Below, one piece after another: positions 25,703-34,640 of a stretch of DNA of 64,000 nt. The notes under the pieces are model-generated. The model was not told the origin of the DNA. It did no database searches and saw nothing but the letters and a program-made list of their open reading frames with translations. Both the position numbers and the translations under genes were made by a program. Each line of letters starts with the position of its first letter. Position 1 is the first letter of the stretch. The DNA is from Haloarcula sp. DT43 (lineage in GTDB: Archaea; Halobacteriota; Halobacteria; Halobacteriales; Haloarculaceae), in assembly GCF_037078405.1 (NCBI RefSeq), contig NZ_JAYMGZ010000001.1, positions 62,001-126,000 of the forward strand, written 5' to 3'.

Positions 25703-26830
25703 TTACAGCCGCTCCAGCACCGCGTCGGCGTCGTAGTTGAGCGTCAGCTCCCGCGAGCGGCCCCGGCCCTCGACGTCGGTGTACTCGGCGTCGATGATGT
25801 CCAGTTGGTCGAGCTTGTTGATTATCTCGGAGTAGCGGGTGTAGCCCAGGTCCGTCTGCGCGGAGAAGGCGTCGTAGATGTCGCCGGCCTGCTGGCCGTC
25901 GTGGGCGGCGATAACCTCGACGAGCGCGGTCTCGGAGTCGGACAGCTCCCGCAGCCGCCTGGAGAGGTGGACGTACTTGGACTTGTCGTAGGCTGCCTCC
26001 ACGTCCTCAGTCTCGACCGAACGGGAGGCCCGCATCTCGGCGTTCATCCCGGCCCGGCGCAGGAGGTCGATGCCGACCCGGAGGTCTCCGCCCTGCTCTT
26101 CGGTCAGTTCGGCGACGCGGTCGAGCACCGTGGGACCGACGATGCCCTCGTTGAACCCCCGGTCGACGCGCTCGCCGAGGATGTCCGCGATTTCGGCCTG
26201 GCCGTAGGTGTTGAAGTACACTTCCTCGGGGCGGAACACGGACTGGACGCGGGTGTCGAGCGCGTCGATGACGTCCAGGTCGAGGTCCGAGGAGACGCAG
26301 ATGACGCCGATTTTCGCGCCGGAGTGGGCCTCGTGGGCGCGCAACAGCGAGTACAGCGTGTCGCTGGCCTCGCTCTCGTAGAACAGGTAGTTCACGTCGT
26401 CCAGGGCGACGACGAGCACCTCGTCTTCCTCGACCAGTTTGTCGGTAATCTGGGAGAACAGCTTCTTGAAGGAGATGCCCGAGGACGGCGGCTCGTAGTC
26501 GAATATCTCGGCGAACAGCCGCGAGAAGACGGCGTAGCGCGTCGAGTCCATCTGGCAGTTCACCCGGACGGTTTTCACGTCCGTCTGGGCGGTGAGTTCG
26601 TCGAACAGAATCTGGACGGCGGTGGTCTTCCCCGTCCCCGGCGGCCCGCGGGCGATGACGTTGAGCGGGCGCGATCCCCGGACGGCCGGCCGGAGCGCGT
26701 ATTTCAGCGTCTCCATCTGCGTGTCCCGGTGTTTGAACGTCTCCGGGAGCCAGTCGATTTCGAAGACGTGTTCGTCCCGAAAGACGGACTCGTCCCAGCC
26801 GAGCATCCGGTCCTCGGGGTCGTCGCTCAT
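25703..26830 (-). CDS. Orc1/Cdc6 family replication initiator-like protein
   Basis: ATG at 26830 is favoured over upstream GTGs because a TATA-like GGTTAAGT (26855-26862, minus strand) sits 25-32 bp away. 375 residues. AAA+ ATPase: Walker A GPPGTGKTT, Walker B VVALDDVNYL, sensor-1 VICVSSDLD, arginine-finger region LDTRVQSVF, sensor-2 GDLRVGIDLLRRAG; then a C-terminal winged helix (DIYDAFSAQTDLGYTRYSEIINKLDQLDII) for origin DNA binding. Haloarchaea carry several Orc paralogues, some without an adjacent origin; no origin repeats are seen here. Downstream of mutS-like gene on the same strand. Confidence 0.93.
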   Translation of the reverse strand: MSDDPEDRMLGWDESVFRDEHVFEIDWLPETFKHRDTQMETLKYALRPAVRGSRPLNVIARGPPGTGKTTAVQILFDELTAQTDVKTVRVNCQMDSTRYAVFSRLFAEIFDYEPPSSGISFKKLFSQITDKLVEEDEVLVVALDDVNYLFYESEASDTLYSLLRAHEAHSGAKIGVICVSSDLDLDVIDALDTRVQSVFRPEEVYFNTYGQAEIADILGERVDRGFNEGIVGPTVLDRVAELTEEQGGDLRVGIDLLRRAGMNAEMRASRSVETEDVEAAYDKSKYVHLSRRLRELSDSETALVEVIAAHDGQQAGDIYDAFSAQTDLGYTRYSEIINKLDQLDIIDAEYTDVEGRGRSRELTLNYDADAVLERL

Positions 26831-26854
26831 CACTTTCACCGAGCTTCGCGGCGC

Positions 26855-26888
26855 ACTTAACCATTTGCCACAGGTTCACTGGCAGTGA
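26855..26888 (-). promoter_or_regulatory. orc promoter with TCACTG-G-CAGTGA palindrome
   Basis: Minus-strand TATA-like GGTTAAGT at 26855-26862, and 14 bp upstream of it a perfect 13-bp palindrome TCACTG (26876-26881), G, CAGTGA (26883-26888). The palindrome lies 7 bp past the mutS-like stop codon. It could be an operator for the orc gene or a hairpin ending the upstream transcript. Confidence 0.5.
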
Positions 26889-26895
26889 CAGGTCG

Positions 26896-28890
26896 CTACT
26901 CGAACTTCGAGAGCAGGTCGCCGTAGAAGCCGTCGTCGCCGTCGTCGGCGAGCTTCTCGACGATGAGTTCCGGGGTCGACCGGGCGAGTTTGCCCTTGAC
27001 CGGCGAGCGGTTCACCCGGAGTTCGCCGTCGACCAGCCCCTCGGCCTCGATGCCGTCGATGGCGAGGTCGGACTCGGCCGCGTCGCGGATGTCCTCGGCG
27101 AGGTGCGAGACGAAGACGGCCGTCGCCTCCCGCTCGCTCAGCGATTCGAGGATGCCGGCGACGATGGTGGCCGCCGCGCCGGGCTCCGTGATGGATTCGA
27201 GTTCGTCGACCAGCACCATCACCGGCCGGTCGGCGCTCACGTCAGTCACGAGGCCGCCGAACTCCCGGAGCGTCGCCTCGAACGCGCCGGCGTCCAGCGT
27301 CCCCTGGGTCTTTGCGTGGTAGTGCAGTTCCGCGACACGACCGACGCGGGCCGACTCGGCCGGGACGGGCAGACCCATGTGCGCGAGCGTCGTCACCAGC
27401 GCGACGAGGTCCAGCGTCGAGGTCTTCCCGCCGCTGTTGACCCCGGAGAGGACGGTCACGCCGTCGACGGCGTAGTCCACCGGCTCGACGGCCTCGAAGG
27501 GGACGTCCAGCAGCGGCGAGCGCCCGCCCTCGATGGCGATTCCCTCGGCGTCGGTCAGCGCCGGCATCGTGCAGTCGAAGTCCGCGGCGAAGCGGGCCAC
27601 CGCGAGCTCCACGTCGAGTTCCAGCGCCGCGTCCACGAGCGTCTCAGCGTCCGCCCGCATCTCGGCGAGGTCGTCGGCGAGACCCCGCTTCCGGCGGGTG
27701 GCGCGCCGGTCGCGCGCGGCGGTCAGTTCCTCGCGGAGGCGGGCGACGACGTCCTCGCTGTGTTCGACCGGGTAGGCCGGCTCGTCGGGGAACGCCCGGC
27801 GCGCCGTCGCCTCCATGTCCCGGAGTGCCAGCGCGTCCACGAGGTGGTCGCGGGCCTTCTCGACGGCCGCGGCGTACTCGTCGGCGAGCTCGCGCTGGAG
27901 CAGCGAATCGACGCCCGCGCCCCGCTCGACCAGCGACAGCAGGTCCGTCCCCTCGATGGTCACATCCTGCTCCTCGATGGCCTCCCGGAGATGATCGTTG
28001 GCGACGCTCTCCGCCGTGGAGACCGCCGCGTCGAGGTCGTCGACCGCGGTCGCGAGGCGGTCCAGTTCGTCGTCGCCGCGGACGCTCCCGTCGTCGTCGA
28101 GCTGGTCGAGCGCCGACAGCAGCGTCGCCAGGTCACATGGCGCGTCGAGGCCGGCGACGCGGTGGACCTCGGCGGCGGCCCGTATCCGGTCGCGGTTGCG
28201 GGCGAAGAAGGTGAGCACGCGTTCGGGCACGACGGATTCAGGCTCTTCGAGCGCGTCCGGCTCCACCCGTACGTCGCCCTCGATGTCGACGCCGGCGAAG
28301 GCCTCGTCCAAGGCGACGACCGTCGAGTACGAGCGGGCCAGCTCGGCCAGCTGGCGGGCGTCGTCGACGACCTCGACGCTGACCTCGGGGATGGCCGCCT
28401 GCGCGTCGGCGTACCGTTCGGCGTCGCGGGTCGCCAGACACCGGTCCCGGACCCGGACGTCGCCGGGTTCGGCGAGCGGTTCGACGGCCGAGAGGGCGTC
28501 GAGCACCGCCGGGTCGGGGTCACGCTCCATGGCCGCCTCGGCGAAGGTCCGGACTTCCTCGATGCGGCTGCGGACGCCGCTTGGGTATATCGTCGCCAGT
28601 CGCTTCGCGGCGTAGTCGGTCACCGTCCGGTCGGTCAGCAGGGCCAGCGCGTCCTCGTGGATTTCCCGGGCGCGTTTGGTCGCGGCGAACCCGCCGGGGT
28701 CGTCGTGTTCGGCCCGTATCGCGCCGCGGGCGATGCGGGCGGCCCGGCCCTCGCTGATGCCCGGTGCGCGTGCGAGCGACGCCACGTCGCCGTCCCGGAG
28801 CGCCGCCTCCGGGTCGTCCAGTTCCCGGAGCGCCGCGGCTGTCTTCGCCCCGACGCCCGGAACCGATTCGAGCTCCATCTGCCCGCTCAT
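26896..28890 (-). CDS. MutS-family ATPase with N-terminal helix-hairpin-helix
   Basis: ATG at 28890 (MSGQMELESVPGVGAKTAAALREL) gives 664 residues. Residues 5-60 are HhH motifs (VPGVGAKTAAALREL, APGISEGRAARIARG). A long helical middle includes the MutS core/lever. The ATPase has Walker A LSGVNSGGKTSTLD and Walker B VMVLVDELESITEPGAAATIV, with C-terminal VFVSHLAEDI. Lacking mismatch-binding domain I, it is of the MutS2/MutS5-like archaeal group, likely handling recombination junctions. The gene lies upstream of orc on the same strand. Confidence 0.87.
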   Translation of the reverse strand: MSGQMELESVPGVGAKTAAALRELDDPEAALRDGDVASLARAPGISEGRAARIARGAIRAEHDDPGGFAATKRAREIHEDALALLTDRTVTDYAAKRLATIYPSGVRSRIEEVRTFAEAAMERDPDPAVLDALSAVEPLAEPGDVRVRDRCLATRDAERYADAQAAIPEVSVEVVDDARQLAELARSYSTVVALDEAFAGVDIEGDVRVEPDALEEPESVVPERVLTFFARNRDRIRAAAEVHRVAGLDAPCDLATLLSALDQLDDDGSVRGDDELDRLATAVDDLDAAVSTAESVANDHLREAIEEQDVTIEGTDLLSLVERGAGVDSLLQRELADEYAAAVEKARDHLVDALALRDMEATARRAFPDEPAYPVEHSEDVVARLREELTAARDRRATRRKRGLADDLAEMRADAETLVDAALELDVELAVARFAADFDCTMPALTDAEGIAIEGGRSPLLDVPFEAVEPVDYAVDGVTVLSGVNSGGKTSTLDLVALVTTLAHMGLPVPAESARVGRVAELHYHAKTQGTLDAGAFEATLREFGGLVTDVSADRPVMVLVDELESITEPGAAATIVAGILESLSEREATAVFVSHLAEDIRDAAESDLAIDGIEAEGLVDGELRVNRSPVKGKLARSTPELIVEKLADDGDDGFYGDLLSKFE

Positions 28891-29002
28891 TCGACGCCAG
28901 CGAGAAAAAACCCGTCGCCAGCGGCGGCGGTGACGGCCCGCGGTCGCGCCGGCCGACGCCAAACGCGAAGGCGTTTTTGCGCTCCACCGAGAAGAGAGGT
29001 CC

Positions 29003-29881
29003 ATGTCTGCTGTCTCGGAGAAGCTAGCGGCCGCCCGCGAAGACCTCGAATCGCGAGACGGCGTGCTCATCGCCTTCTCCGGTGGCGTGGATTCGAGCGT
29101 CGTGGCCGCGCTGGCCCACGACGCCCTCGGCGACGACGCCATCGCCTGTACCGCCAAGTCGGAGACGCTCCCCGCCGCGGAACTGGAGGACGCCACCCGC
29201 GTGGCCGAGGAAATCGGCATCCGCCACGAAATCGTGGAGTTCTCCGAACTCGACAGCGAGGAGTTCATCGAGAACGACGACATGCGGTGTTACCACTGCC
29301 GGTCGATGCGTCTCGGTGCGATGTACGACCGCGCCCGCGAACTCGGCATCGACGTTGTCTGTGACGGGACCAACGCCTCCGACGTGGGCGAGGGCCACCG
29401 GCCCGGCCTGCGCGCCGTCGAGGAACTGGACGCCTACTCGCCGCTCCTGGAACACGACATCGACAAGGAGGAGGTCCGTGACATCGCCCGCGAGTACGAC
29501 CTCTCGGTCGCCGACAAGCCCTCGATGGCCTGCCTCTCCTCGCGCATCCCGACCGGGCTCGAAGTGACCGAAGAGCGTCTCTCCCGCGTCGAGAAGGCCG
29601 AGCGGCTCCTTCGGACGTGGGGCTTCGAGCAGTTCCGGGTGCGCGACCACGACGGCCTCGCCCGCATCGAGGTCGGCGAGAAGGAACTCGAAACCGCGCT
29701 CGACCCGGACTTCGTCCGCACCGCCCGCGACCACATCGAGGACTGTGGCTTCGACCACGTGACGCTCGACCTCCACGGGTACGAGACCGGGAGCGTGAGT
29801 CCCGAAACCGAAGACGAGGGACAGTCAGAAGAGGACGTGGTCAGTAACGTCTTCGACGCCGACTACCCCTCGGTCGACTGA
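29003..29881 (+). CDS. larE: LarE-type ATP-dependent sulfur transferase
   Basis: 292 residues. PP-loop ATP pyrophosphatase motif AFSGGVDSS (residues 24-32), CTAKSETLP and DGTNASDVGEGHRPGLRAV follow the LarE pattern. LarE adenylates and thiolates the nickel-pincer nucleotide precursor of lactate racemase. Cysteines C96 and C99 (RCYHC) and C177 (MACLSSR) are all present; this three-Cys arrangement is known to hold a 4Fe-4S cluster that donates sulfide catalytically in some LarE. No larA, larB or larC gene is nearby in the window. TATA box not obvious; start follows the divergent mutS-like gene by 112 bp. Confidence 0.9.
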   Translation: MSAVSEKLAAAREDLESRDGVLIAFSGGVDSSVVAALAHDALGDDAIACTAKSETLPAAELEDATRVAEEIGIRHEIVEFSELDSEEFIENDDMRCYHCRSMRLGAMYDRARELGIDVVCDGTNASDVGEGHRPGLRAVEELDAYSPLLEHDIDKEEVRDIAREYDLSVADKPSMACLSSRIPTGLEVTEERLSRVEKAERLLRTWGFEQFRVRDHDGLARIEVGEKELETALDPDFVRTARDHIEDCGFDHVTLDLHGYETGSVSPETEDEGQSEEDVVSNVFDADYPSVD

Positions 29882-29890
29882 GCGCCCCGG

Positions 29891-30517
29891 TCAGTCCAGC
29901 AGGGCGCGCCAGCCGGTCAGTTCCTCGCCGACCAGTTCCGGACCGTCGTCCAGCCGAATCTCGTTGACAGCGCAGTTGTCCTGCGAACGTTTGGCCAGCG
30001 CCGCGTCCGGGTCGCGGTCGGTGAGCTTCGCCAGCAGGACCTTGATGACGCCGCCGTGGGTGACCACCAGCGTCGTCTCGCCGGCGTCGGTAGCCGCAAT
30101 CGCCCGCTCCCACGTCGACTCGACCCGCTCGCGGAAGGTCGGGACGCCCTCGCCGCCCTCCGGGGCCGCGTCGAGCGAGATGACGCTCGCGTCCCTGTCG
30201 TGGTCGGGATACTCCGCGAGCAGCTCCTCGGCGTACAGGCCCTGCACGATGCCGAAACCGCGCTCGCGCCAGCCGTCGTCGAACGCGGGGTCGGGCAGGC
30301 CGCCGTAGCCGTCGTCGGCCGCGGCGGCCGTCTGACGGGTGCGCCGGAGGTCCGAGGCGAGGACGCGGTCCACGTCGTAGCGGTCGTCGAGCCACGCGCC
30401 GAGCGCCGTGGCCTGCTCCTGGCCCCGGTCGGTCAGCCGGCTCGGGGCCCACCCCTGGATGCGCCCATCGCGGTTCCAGGTGGTCTCCCCGTGCCGGGCG
30501 ACGAGCAGGGTCCCCAC
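29891..30517 (-). CDS. Histidine phosphatase family protein
   Basis: 208 residues. RHG motif ARHGETTWNRDGRIQGW near the N-terminus supplies the phosphorylated histidine; second His in VVTHGGVIK and glutamate in WRERGFGIVQG. Broad phosphatase/phosphoglycerate-mutase-like fold; substrate unknown. Converges on larE 9 bp away; its ATG at 30517 follows the tatC stop by 1 bp, so it is probably the second gene of a tatC operon. Confidence 0.87.
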   Translation of the reverse strand: MGTLLVARHGETTWNRDGRIQGWAPSRLTDRGQEQATALGAWLDDRYDVDRVLASDLRRTRQTAAAADDGYGGLPDPAFDDGWRERGFGIVQGLYAEELLAEYPDHDRDASVISLDAAPEGGEGVPTFRERVESTWERAIAATDAGETTLVVTHGGVIKVLLAKLTDRDPDAALAKRSQDNCAVNEIRLDDGPELVGEELTGWRALLD

Positions 30518-30518
30518 G

Positions 30519-32117
30519 TTACGCCTCCGCGGCCCGCCGCCGCATGACGACGATGCCGACCTCGTAGAGTGCGATGAGCGCGGCGGCGACGGCGACGGCG
30601 GCCGTCCGGCCGAGGCTGAACTGGTTCACCAGGCGGAACAGCGTCGGGTCGGGGCTGCCGAGGTAGCCGACGACGATGGCGACGCCCCACACCGGCAGGC
30701 GGACCCGCCGGAAGCCACGCCAGAGCCGCACGGAGCCGTAGTAGTTCTTGTTGAGGTACGCCAGCGCCTCGAACAGGGCTATCATGCCGCCGCCGACCAG
30801 CATCGGCGTCGCGTTCCCGAGGCCGACGGCCGCCAGCGTCTCGGTGACGGCGGCGGGCAGTTGCTCGTAGTAGCCGGTCGGGACCGGCGCGGGGCTGAGG
30901 ACGTAGCCGGCGAGGGCGAACGCCAGCCACGCGACCGGCCGGCGGGCCGCGAGGTCGTCGGCCGTCGGTATCGGCGACGTGCTGCCGGTCCACCGCAGGA
31001 GCAGCAGGGTCCCCTCGAACAGGCCTATCATCGTCACGGCGACCATGAGCGGGGCCATCCCGGTCGGGTCGGGGCTGAACAGGAACGCCACGGCGGCGAA
31101 CCCGCCCCAGAAGTACAGCCGCCGGTCCTGGAGCCACTGGCGGGTCGTCACGCCCATCATCACCGCGAGCATCACGAACAGCGGAATCTGGAAGATGAGC
31201 GCGAACAGCCCGAGCATCAGGATGATGAGGTTGAACGTCTCGCTCAGGCCGAAGGCGAGGTCGGCCGCGCGGTCGGAGTACGTGATGAAGTAGTCGAACA
31301 TCGCCCGCAGGACGGCGAAGTACGCGAAGCCGACGCCGACGGCCGCGAGCACGAGGCTGGTCGGGACCGCCGCGAGGTAGTAGCGCCGCTCGCGGGGGTA
31401 CAGCCCCGGCCGCATGAACAGGTACGTCTGGTAGACGAACACCGGCAAGGCGACGATAAAGCCGACCAGCGACGACACTTTCAGCCGCGCCAGAATGAGC
31501 GCGAGCGGGTTGTACACGTTCGGACAGTCCGCCCCCTGGACGACGCTGCCCTCGGCGTTGGTCGCGACCTGCCCACAGGCTTCGGCTGGTCCGTCGAGGA
31601 ACGAGTACCACAGGAAGTTGATGAGTTCGTCGGAGTACGGCAGGGCGATGACGGCGACGACGGCCATCACGCCGACGACGACGAACAGCCGCATCGCCAT
31701 CTCCTCGACGTGGTCGGCAAGGGGCATCTCCTCGTCGTCGGGTGCGCCCTCGTGAAGCACCTCGTCGTCCGGGTCGTAGGTGGGCGAGGGTGGGTCGCCG
31801 GTCGTCGGTCCGGCACCGGCCGGCGACGGCGTCGACTTGCCCCAGTCGGTCGGCACGTCCGCCGGAACGGCGGCGACGACCTCCGACGCGTCCCGGTCGA
31901 ACAGCCCGGCGGTGGAGTCGGCCGGGGCGGCGTGGGAGTCGACGGTGTCCTCGTCACCCCCGGCCGGGGCGGGGGCGGGGCCCGTAACGTCCGTCTCTCG
32001 GCCGGCGTCAGCCTCGGCCACGGGGTCGGTTGGCGGGGAGTCGTCGGCCCCGTCGTCGGACGGTAGCGGCGGCTCTTCGGACCTGCGCCGCTCGTCGTCA
32101 GCGTCACCGTCCTCCAT
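30519..32117 (-). CDS. tatC1: Twin-arginine translocase TatC (TatCo)
   Basis: 532 residues. The first 130 are an acidic, proline-rich cytoplasmic tail, then HVEEMAMRLFVVVGVMAVV begins the TatC domain (first span and the conserved H/L-E-E before it), with FMRPGLYPRERRYY and the usual spans to about residue 340. Additional hydrophobic segments follow (to 530), as in haloarchaeal TatCo which are longer than bacterial TatC. TatC recognises twin-arginine signal peptides; Tat is the main secretion route in halophiles. A minus-strand TATA element (about 32143-32153) drives it, divergent from the second tatC. Confidence 0.93.
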   Translation of the reverse strand: MEDGDADDERRRSEEPPLPSDDGADDSPPTDPVAEADAGRETDVTGPAPAPAGGDEDTVDSHAAPADSTAGLFDRDASEVVAAVPADVPTDWGKSTPSPAGAGPTTGDPPSPTYDPDDEVLHEGAPDDEEMPLADHVEEMAMRLFVVVGVMAVVAVIALPYSDELINFLWYSFLDGPAEACGQVATNAEGSVVQGADCPNVYNPLALILARLKVSSLVGFIVALPVFVYQTYLFMRPGLYPRERRYYLAAVPTSLVLAAVGVGFAYFAVLRAMFDYFITYSDRAADLAFGLSETFNLIILMLGLFALIFQIPLFVMLAVMMGVTTRQWLQDRRLYFWGGFAAVAFLFSPDPTGMAPLMVAVTMIGLFEGTLLLLRWTGSTSPIPTADDLAARRPVAWLAFALAGYVLSPAPVPTGYYEQLPAAVTETLAAVGLGNATPMLVGGGMIALFEALAYLNKNYYGSVRLWRGFRRVRLPVWGVAIVVGYLGSPDPTLFRLVNQFSLGRTAAVAVAAALIALYEVGIVVMRRRAAEA

Positions 32118-32221
32118 CTGTCCCCGGCTTAGACGGTGGGTGTTGTAAACTTTCTTTTCGAGCAGTGGCTGTCACCGGGATGAATAAATTGATAACGCCC
32201 ACTGGGCTAGGCACAGAGAAG

Positions 32222-34405
32222 ATGGCGAGTGCTATCGACGAGGACACCGTCCAGACAGTCCAGAGCGGGCGCGCCACGCTCGGCGCGATGCTCCGCTCGG
32301 CGCAGGTGCACCTCCAGAAGGTGTTCATCGTCTTCGTCATCGGGATGATCGGCACGATAATGGCGCTGCAGTACGGCGTCTGGGACACGCTGCGGGCCGA
32401 CCTCCTGTACTCGCAGATGGACCTCACGACCCGGGAGGCCACGAGCATCGTCGCGGTCACGCCATTTGACGTCATCCTCCTGCAGGTCAAAATCGGGGCC
32501 GTCATCGGGATTCTCATGTCGCTGCCGCTGCTAATCTACTTCGGCCGCGACGGGCTTCGCCAGCGGGGCTGGTGGCCGGCCGAACACATCCCGGCCTGGA
32601 AGGGCGCTGTCTTCGTCACGATAAGCCTGAGCCTGTTTTTCGGCGGCATCGCCTACGCCTACGAACTGTTCTTCCCGCTGATGTTCAATTTCCTCGCCGG
32701 GGACGCGTTCAACGCCGGCTTCACCCCGCAGTACTCCATCGTCAAGTGGTTCCAGTTCGTCTTCCTGCTGGCCGTCTCCTTCGGGCTCGCCGCCCAGTTG
32801 CCGCTCGTGATGACGGTGCTGTCCTACACCGAAATCGTCCCCTACGAGACGTTCCGGGACAAGTGGCGCTACGCGGTGATGGCGATATTCGCCTTCGGCG
32901 CGCTGTTCTCGCCGCCGGACCCCTTCACCCAGATTATGTGGGCCGCGCCGCTGTGTGGCCTCTACGGCATCAGCCTCGCGCTGGCGAAACTCGCGATGCT
33001 GGTCCGGCGCTCCGGCGACTTGGTCAGCACCCGGGCGGTCGCCCGCGAGCACTGGAACACGGTGCTGGGCGGCGCGGTGCTGGGCGGCGGCCTGATATAC
33101 TACGTCCTGGCGACGCCGGCGTTCCAGTACGTCCAGCGGTTCGCCGAGGTGTTCCCCTCCGACCGCCTCACCGGCGACATCCAGCCCCCGACGCTGTTCG
33201 GGCTCCCCGTCGAGAGCACGGCCGTGCTCATCGCCGCCGTGTTCGGCGTCGTCGGTGCCGTCGTCGTCCTCTACTACCACGTCCTGACAGCGCTCTCCGA
33301 CCGGGCCGGCCCCGGACAGGTCGGTGACCCGACGGCCATCGACATCGGGGAACTCAACGCCTCGGCCGTCGAGGTTGCCCCGCCGGAAGTGTTCGAGGAG
33401 ATGGCCGAACACGAGGCGCTGTCACACGCCGACACCGCCCTGGCGAACGACGACGAGGAGAAGGCACAGGCGGTACTCAACCGCTGGGACATGGTCCACG
33501 AGGACGACCAGGACGGCGACGACGCGGACCCGACCGCCGACGGGGACGAAGAGGAGGCGGGCGTGTTCACCTCGACGACCGCCGGCATGGTCGACGCCTT
33601 CACCGAGGACGAGACCACGGAGGACGAAATCGGCGGCTACTACTACGACATCCAGTTCATCCTCAGCGCGCTGGCCTCCAAGGCGTTCGTGATTCTCGGC
33701 ATCTTCGGCGCGGTGCTGGCCGCCGCGTTCCTGTTCCTCTACCAGGGCGGCATCGGCCGCATCCAGCGGACGTTCGTCAGCCGGCTCCCGCCGGAGATGG
33801 CCGCCGACGTGAGCATCGTCACGCTCCACCCCGTCGAGCACCTGGTGTTCATCGTCAAGTTCTCGACGATACTCGGGGCCGTCTCAATCATCCCCGTGGT
33901 GCTGTACTTCGCGTGGCCGGCGATGCGCGAACGGGGGCTCGTCATCGGCAATCGCAACATCCTGGGCATCTGGGGCGGGACGCTGTTCGCCGCGCTCATC
34001 GGCGGGAGCCTGCTCGGGTTCCTCTACGTGGCCCCGATGACCATCTCCTGGATAGCTTACGACCAGCTGAACTCGAACATGGTCATCGCCTACCGCGTGA
34101 GCAAGTTCGGCTGGCTCGTGTTCTTCCTCACCATCGGCATCGGCCTGCTTGCGGAGATTCCGGTGACGATGTTCCTGTTCCACAAGGGCGGTATCATCCC
34201 GTTCCACCTGATGTACGAGCGCTGGCGCGAGGTCGTCATCGCCATCGTCGCCCTCTCGGCGATTCTCTCGCCCAGCGGCATCTTCACGATGTTCCTCGTC
34301 GGCATCCCGACAGCGCTTTCCTACATGCTCGGTCTGGGCATCCTCTGGGTGTACACGCTGGGCGGCCGGCGGACGGCGAACCGCCGCAGCGAGCCGGCCG
34401 ACTGA
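32222..34405 (+). CDS. tatC2: Duplicated TatC (TatCt), two TatC domains in one chain
   Basis: ATG at 32222 is chosen over the in-frame ATG at 32180, since a TATA-like AATAAATTGATA occupies about 32182-32193. 727 residues. Domain 1 (HLQKVFIVFVIGMIGTI to about 390) and domain 2 (FILSALASKAFVILGIFG onward) are joined by an acidic linker DGDDADPTADGDEEE near 425-455. Such 14-span TatCt occurs only in haloarchaea (established knowledge) and is essential for Tat export together with TatCo, here its divergent neighbour. Confidence 0.93.
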   Translation: MASAIDEDTVQTVQSGRATLGAMLRSAQVHLQKVFIVFVIGMIGTIMALQYGVWDTLRADLLYSQMDLTTREATSIVAVTPFDVILLQVKIGAVIGILMSLPLLIYFGRDGLRQRGWWPAEHIPAWKGAVFVTISLSLFFGGIAYAYELFFPLMFNFLAGDAFNAGFTPQYSIVKWFQFVFLLAVSFGLAAQLPLVMTVLSYTEIVPYETFRDKWRYAVMAIFAFGALFSPPDPFTQIMWAAPLCGLYGISLALAKLAMLVRRSGDLVSTRAVAREHWNTVLGGAVLGGGLIYYVLATPAFQYVQRFAEVFPSDRLTGDIQPPTLFGLPVESTAVLIAAVFGVVGAVVVLYYHVLTALSDRAGPGQVGDPTAIDIGELNASAVEVAPPEVFEEMAEHEALSHADTALANDDEEKAQAVLNRWDMVHEDDQDGDDADPTADGDEEEAGVFTSTTAGMVDAFTEDETTEDEIGGYYYDIQFILSALASKAFVILGIFGAVLAAAFLFLYQGGIGRIQRTFVSRLPPEMAADVSIVTLHPVEHLVFIVKFSTILGAVSIIPVVLYFAWPAMRERGLVIGNRNILGIWGGTLFAALIGGSLLGFLYVAPMTISWIAYDQLNSNMVIAYRVSKFGWLVFFLTIGIGLLAEIPVTMFLFHKGGIIPFHLMYERWREVVIAIVALSAILSPSGIFTMFLVGIPTALSYMLGLGILWVYTLGGRRTANRRSEPAD

Positions 34406-34463
34406 ACGGAGCGGGGCGCGGCAGACGAATATTCTTATACGACGCCCGGAGTAGGCTACGGAT

Positions 34464-34640
34464 ATGCCCAAGATAAGCGTCGAAGTGCCGGCCGAGCTGC
34501 TGAACGACCTCGACGAGCACGTCGGCGAGGACGGGAAGTTCGTCAACCGGAGCGAAGCCATCCGCGCGTCGGTGCGGAAGACGCTGGACATCCTCGACGA
34601 CATCGACGAGCGGCAAGGTCGCCTCAACGATGAACAGTGA
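34464..34640 (+). CDS. 58-residue ribbon-helix-helix DNA-binding protein
   Basis: ATG 34464, TGA 34638-34640. MPKISVEVPAELLNDLDEHVG forms the beta-strand and first helix, and FVNRSEAIRASVRKTLDIL the second helix of a CopG/RHH dimer. A TATA box CTTATAC at 34434-34440 gives a leaderless transcript. The reading frame overlaps the following transporter gene by 11 bp, so the two form an operon; a role as autoregulator of the transporter is plausible. Similar small RHH proteins are abundant in haloarchaea. Confidence 0.83.
   Translation: MPKISVEVPAELLNDLDEHVGEDGKFVNRSEAIRASVRKTLDILDDIDERQGRLNDEQ

Noticed and set aside
25703-26895. Replication origin beside the orc gene
   Set aside because: The flanking gap is 65 bp and has no repeated origin recognition boxes, only one small palindrome; the orc gene alone does not make an origin.
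27103-29364. 753-codon plus-strand open frame opposite the MutS-like gene, running into larE
   Set aside because: Antisense shadow; the real proteins are supported by Walker motifs and HhH on one strand and PP-loop motif on the other.
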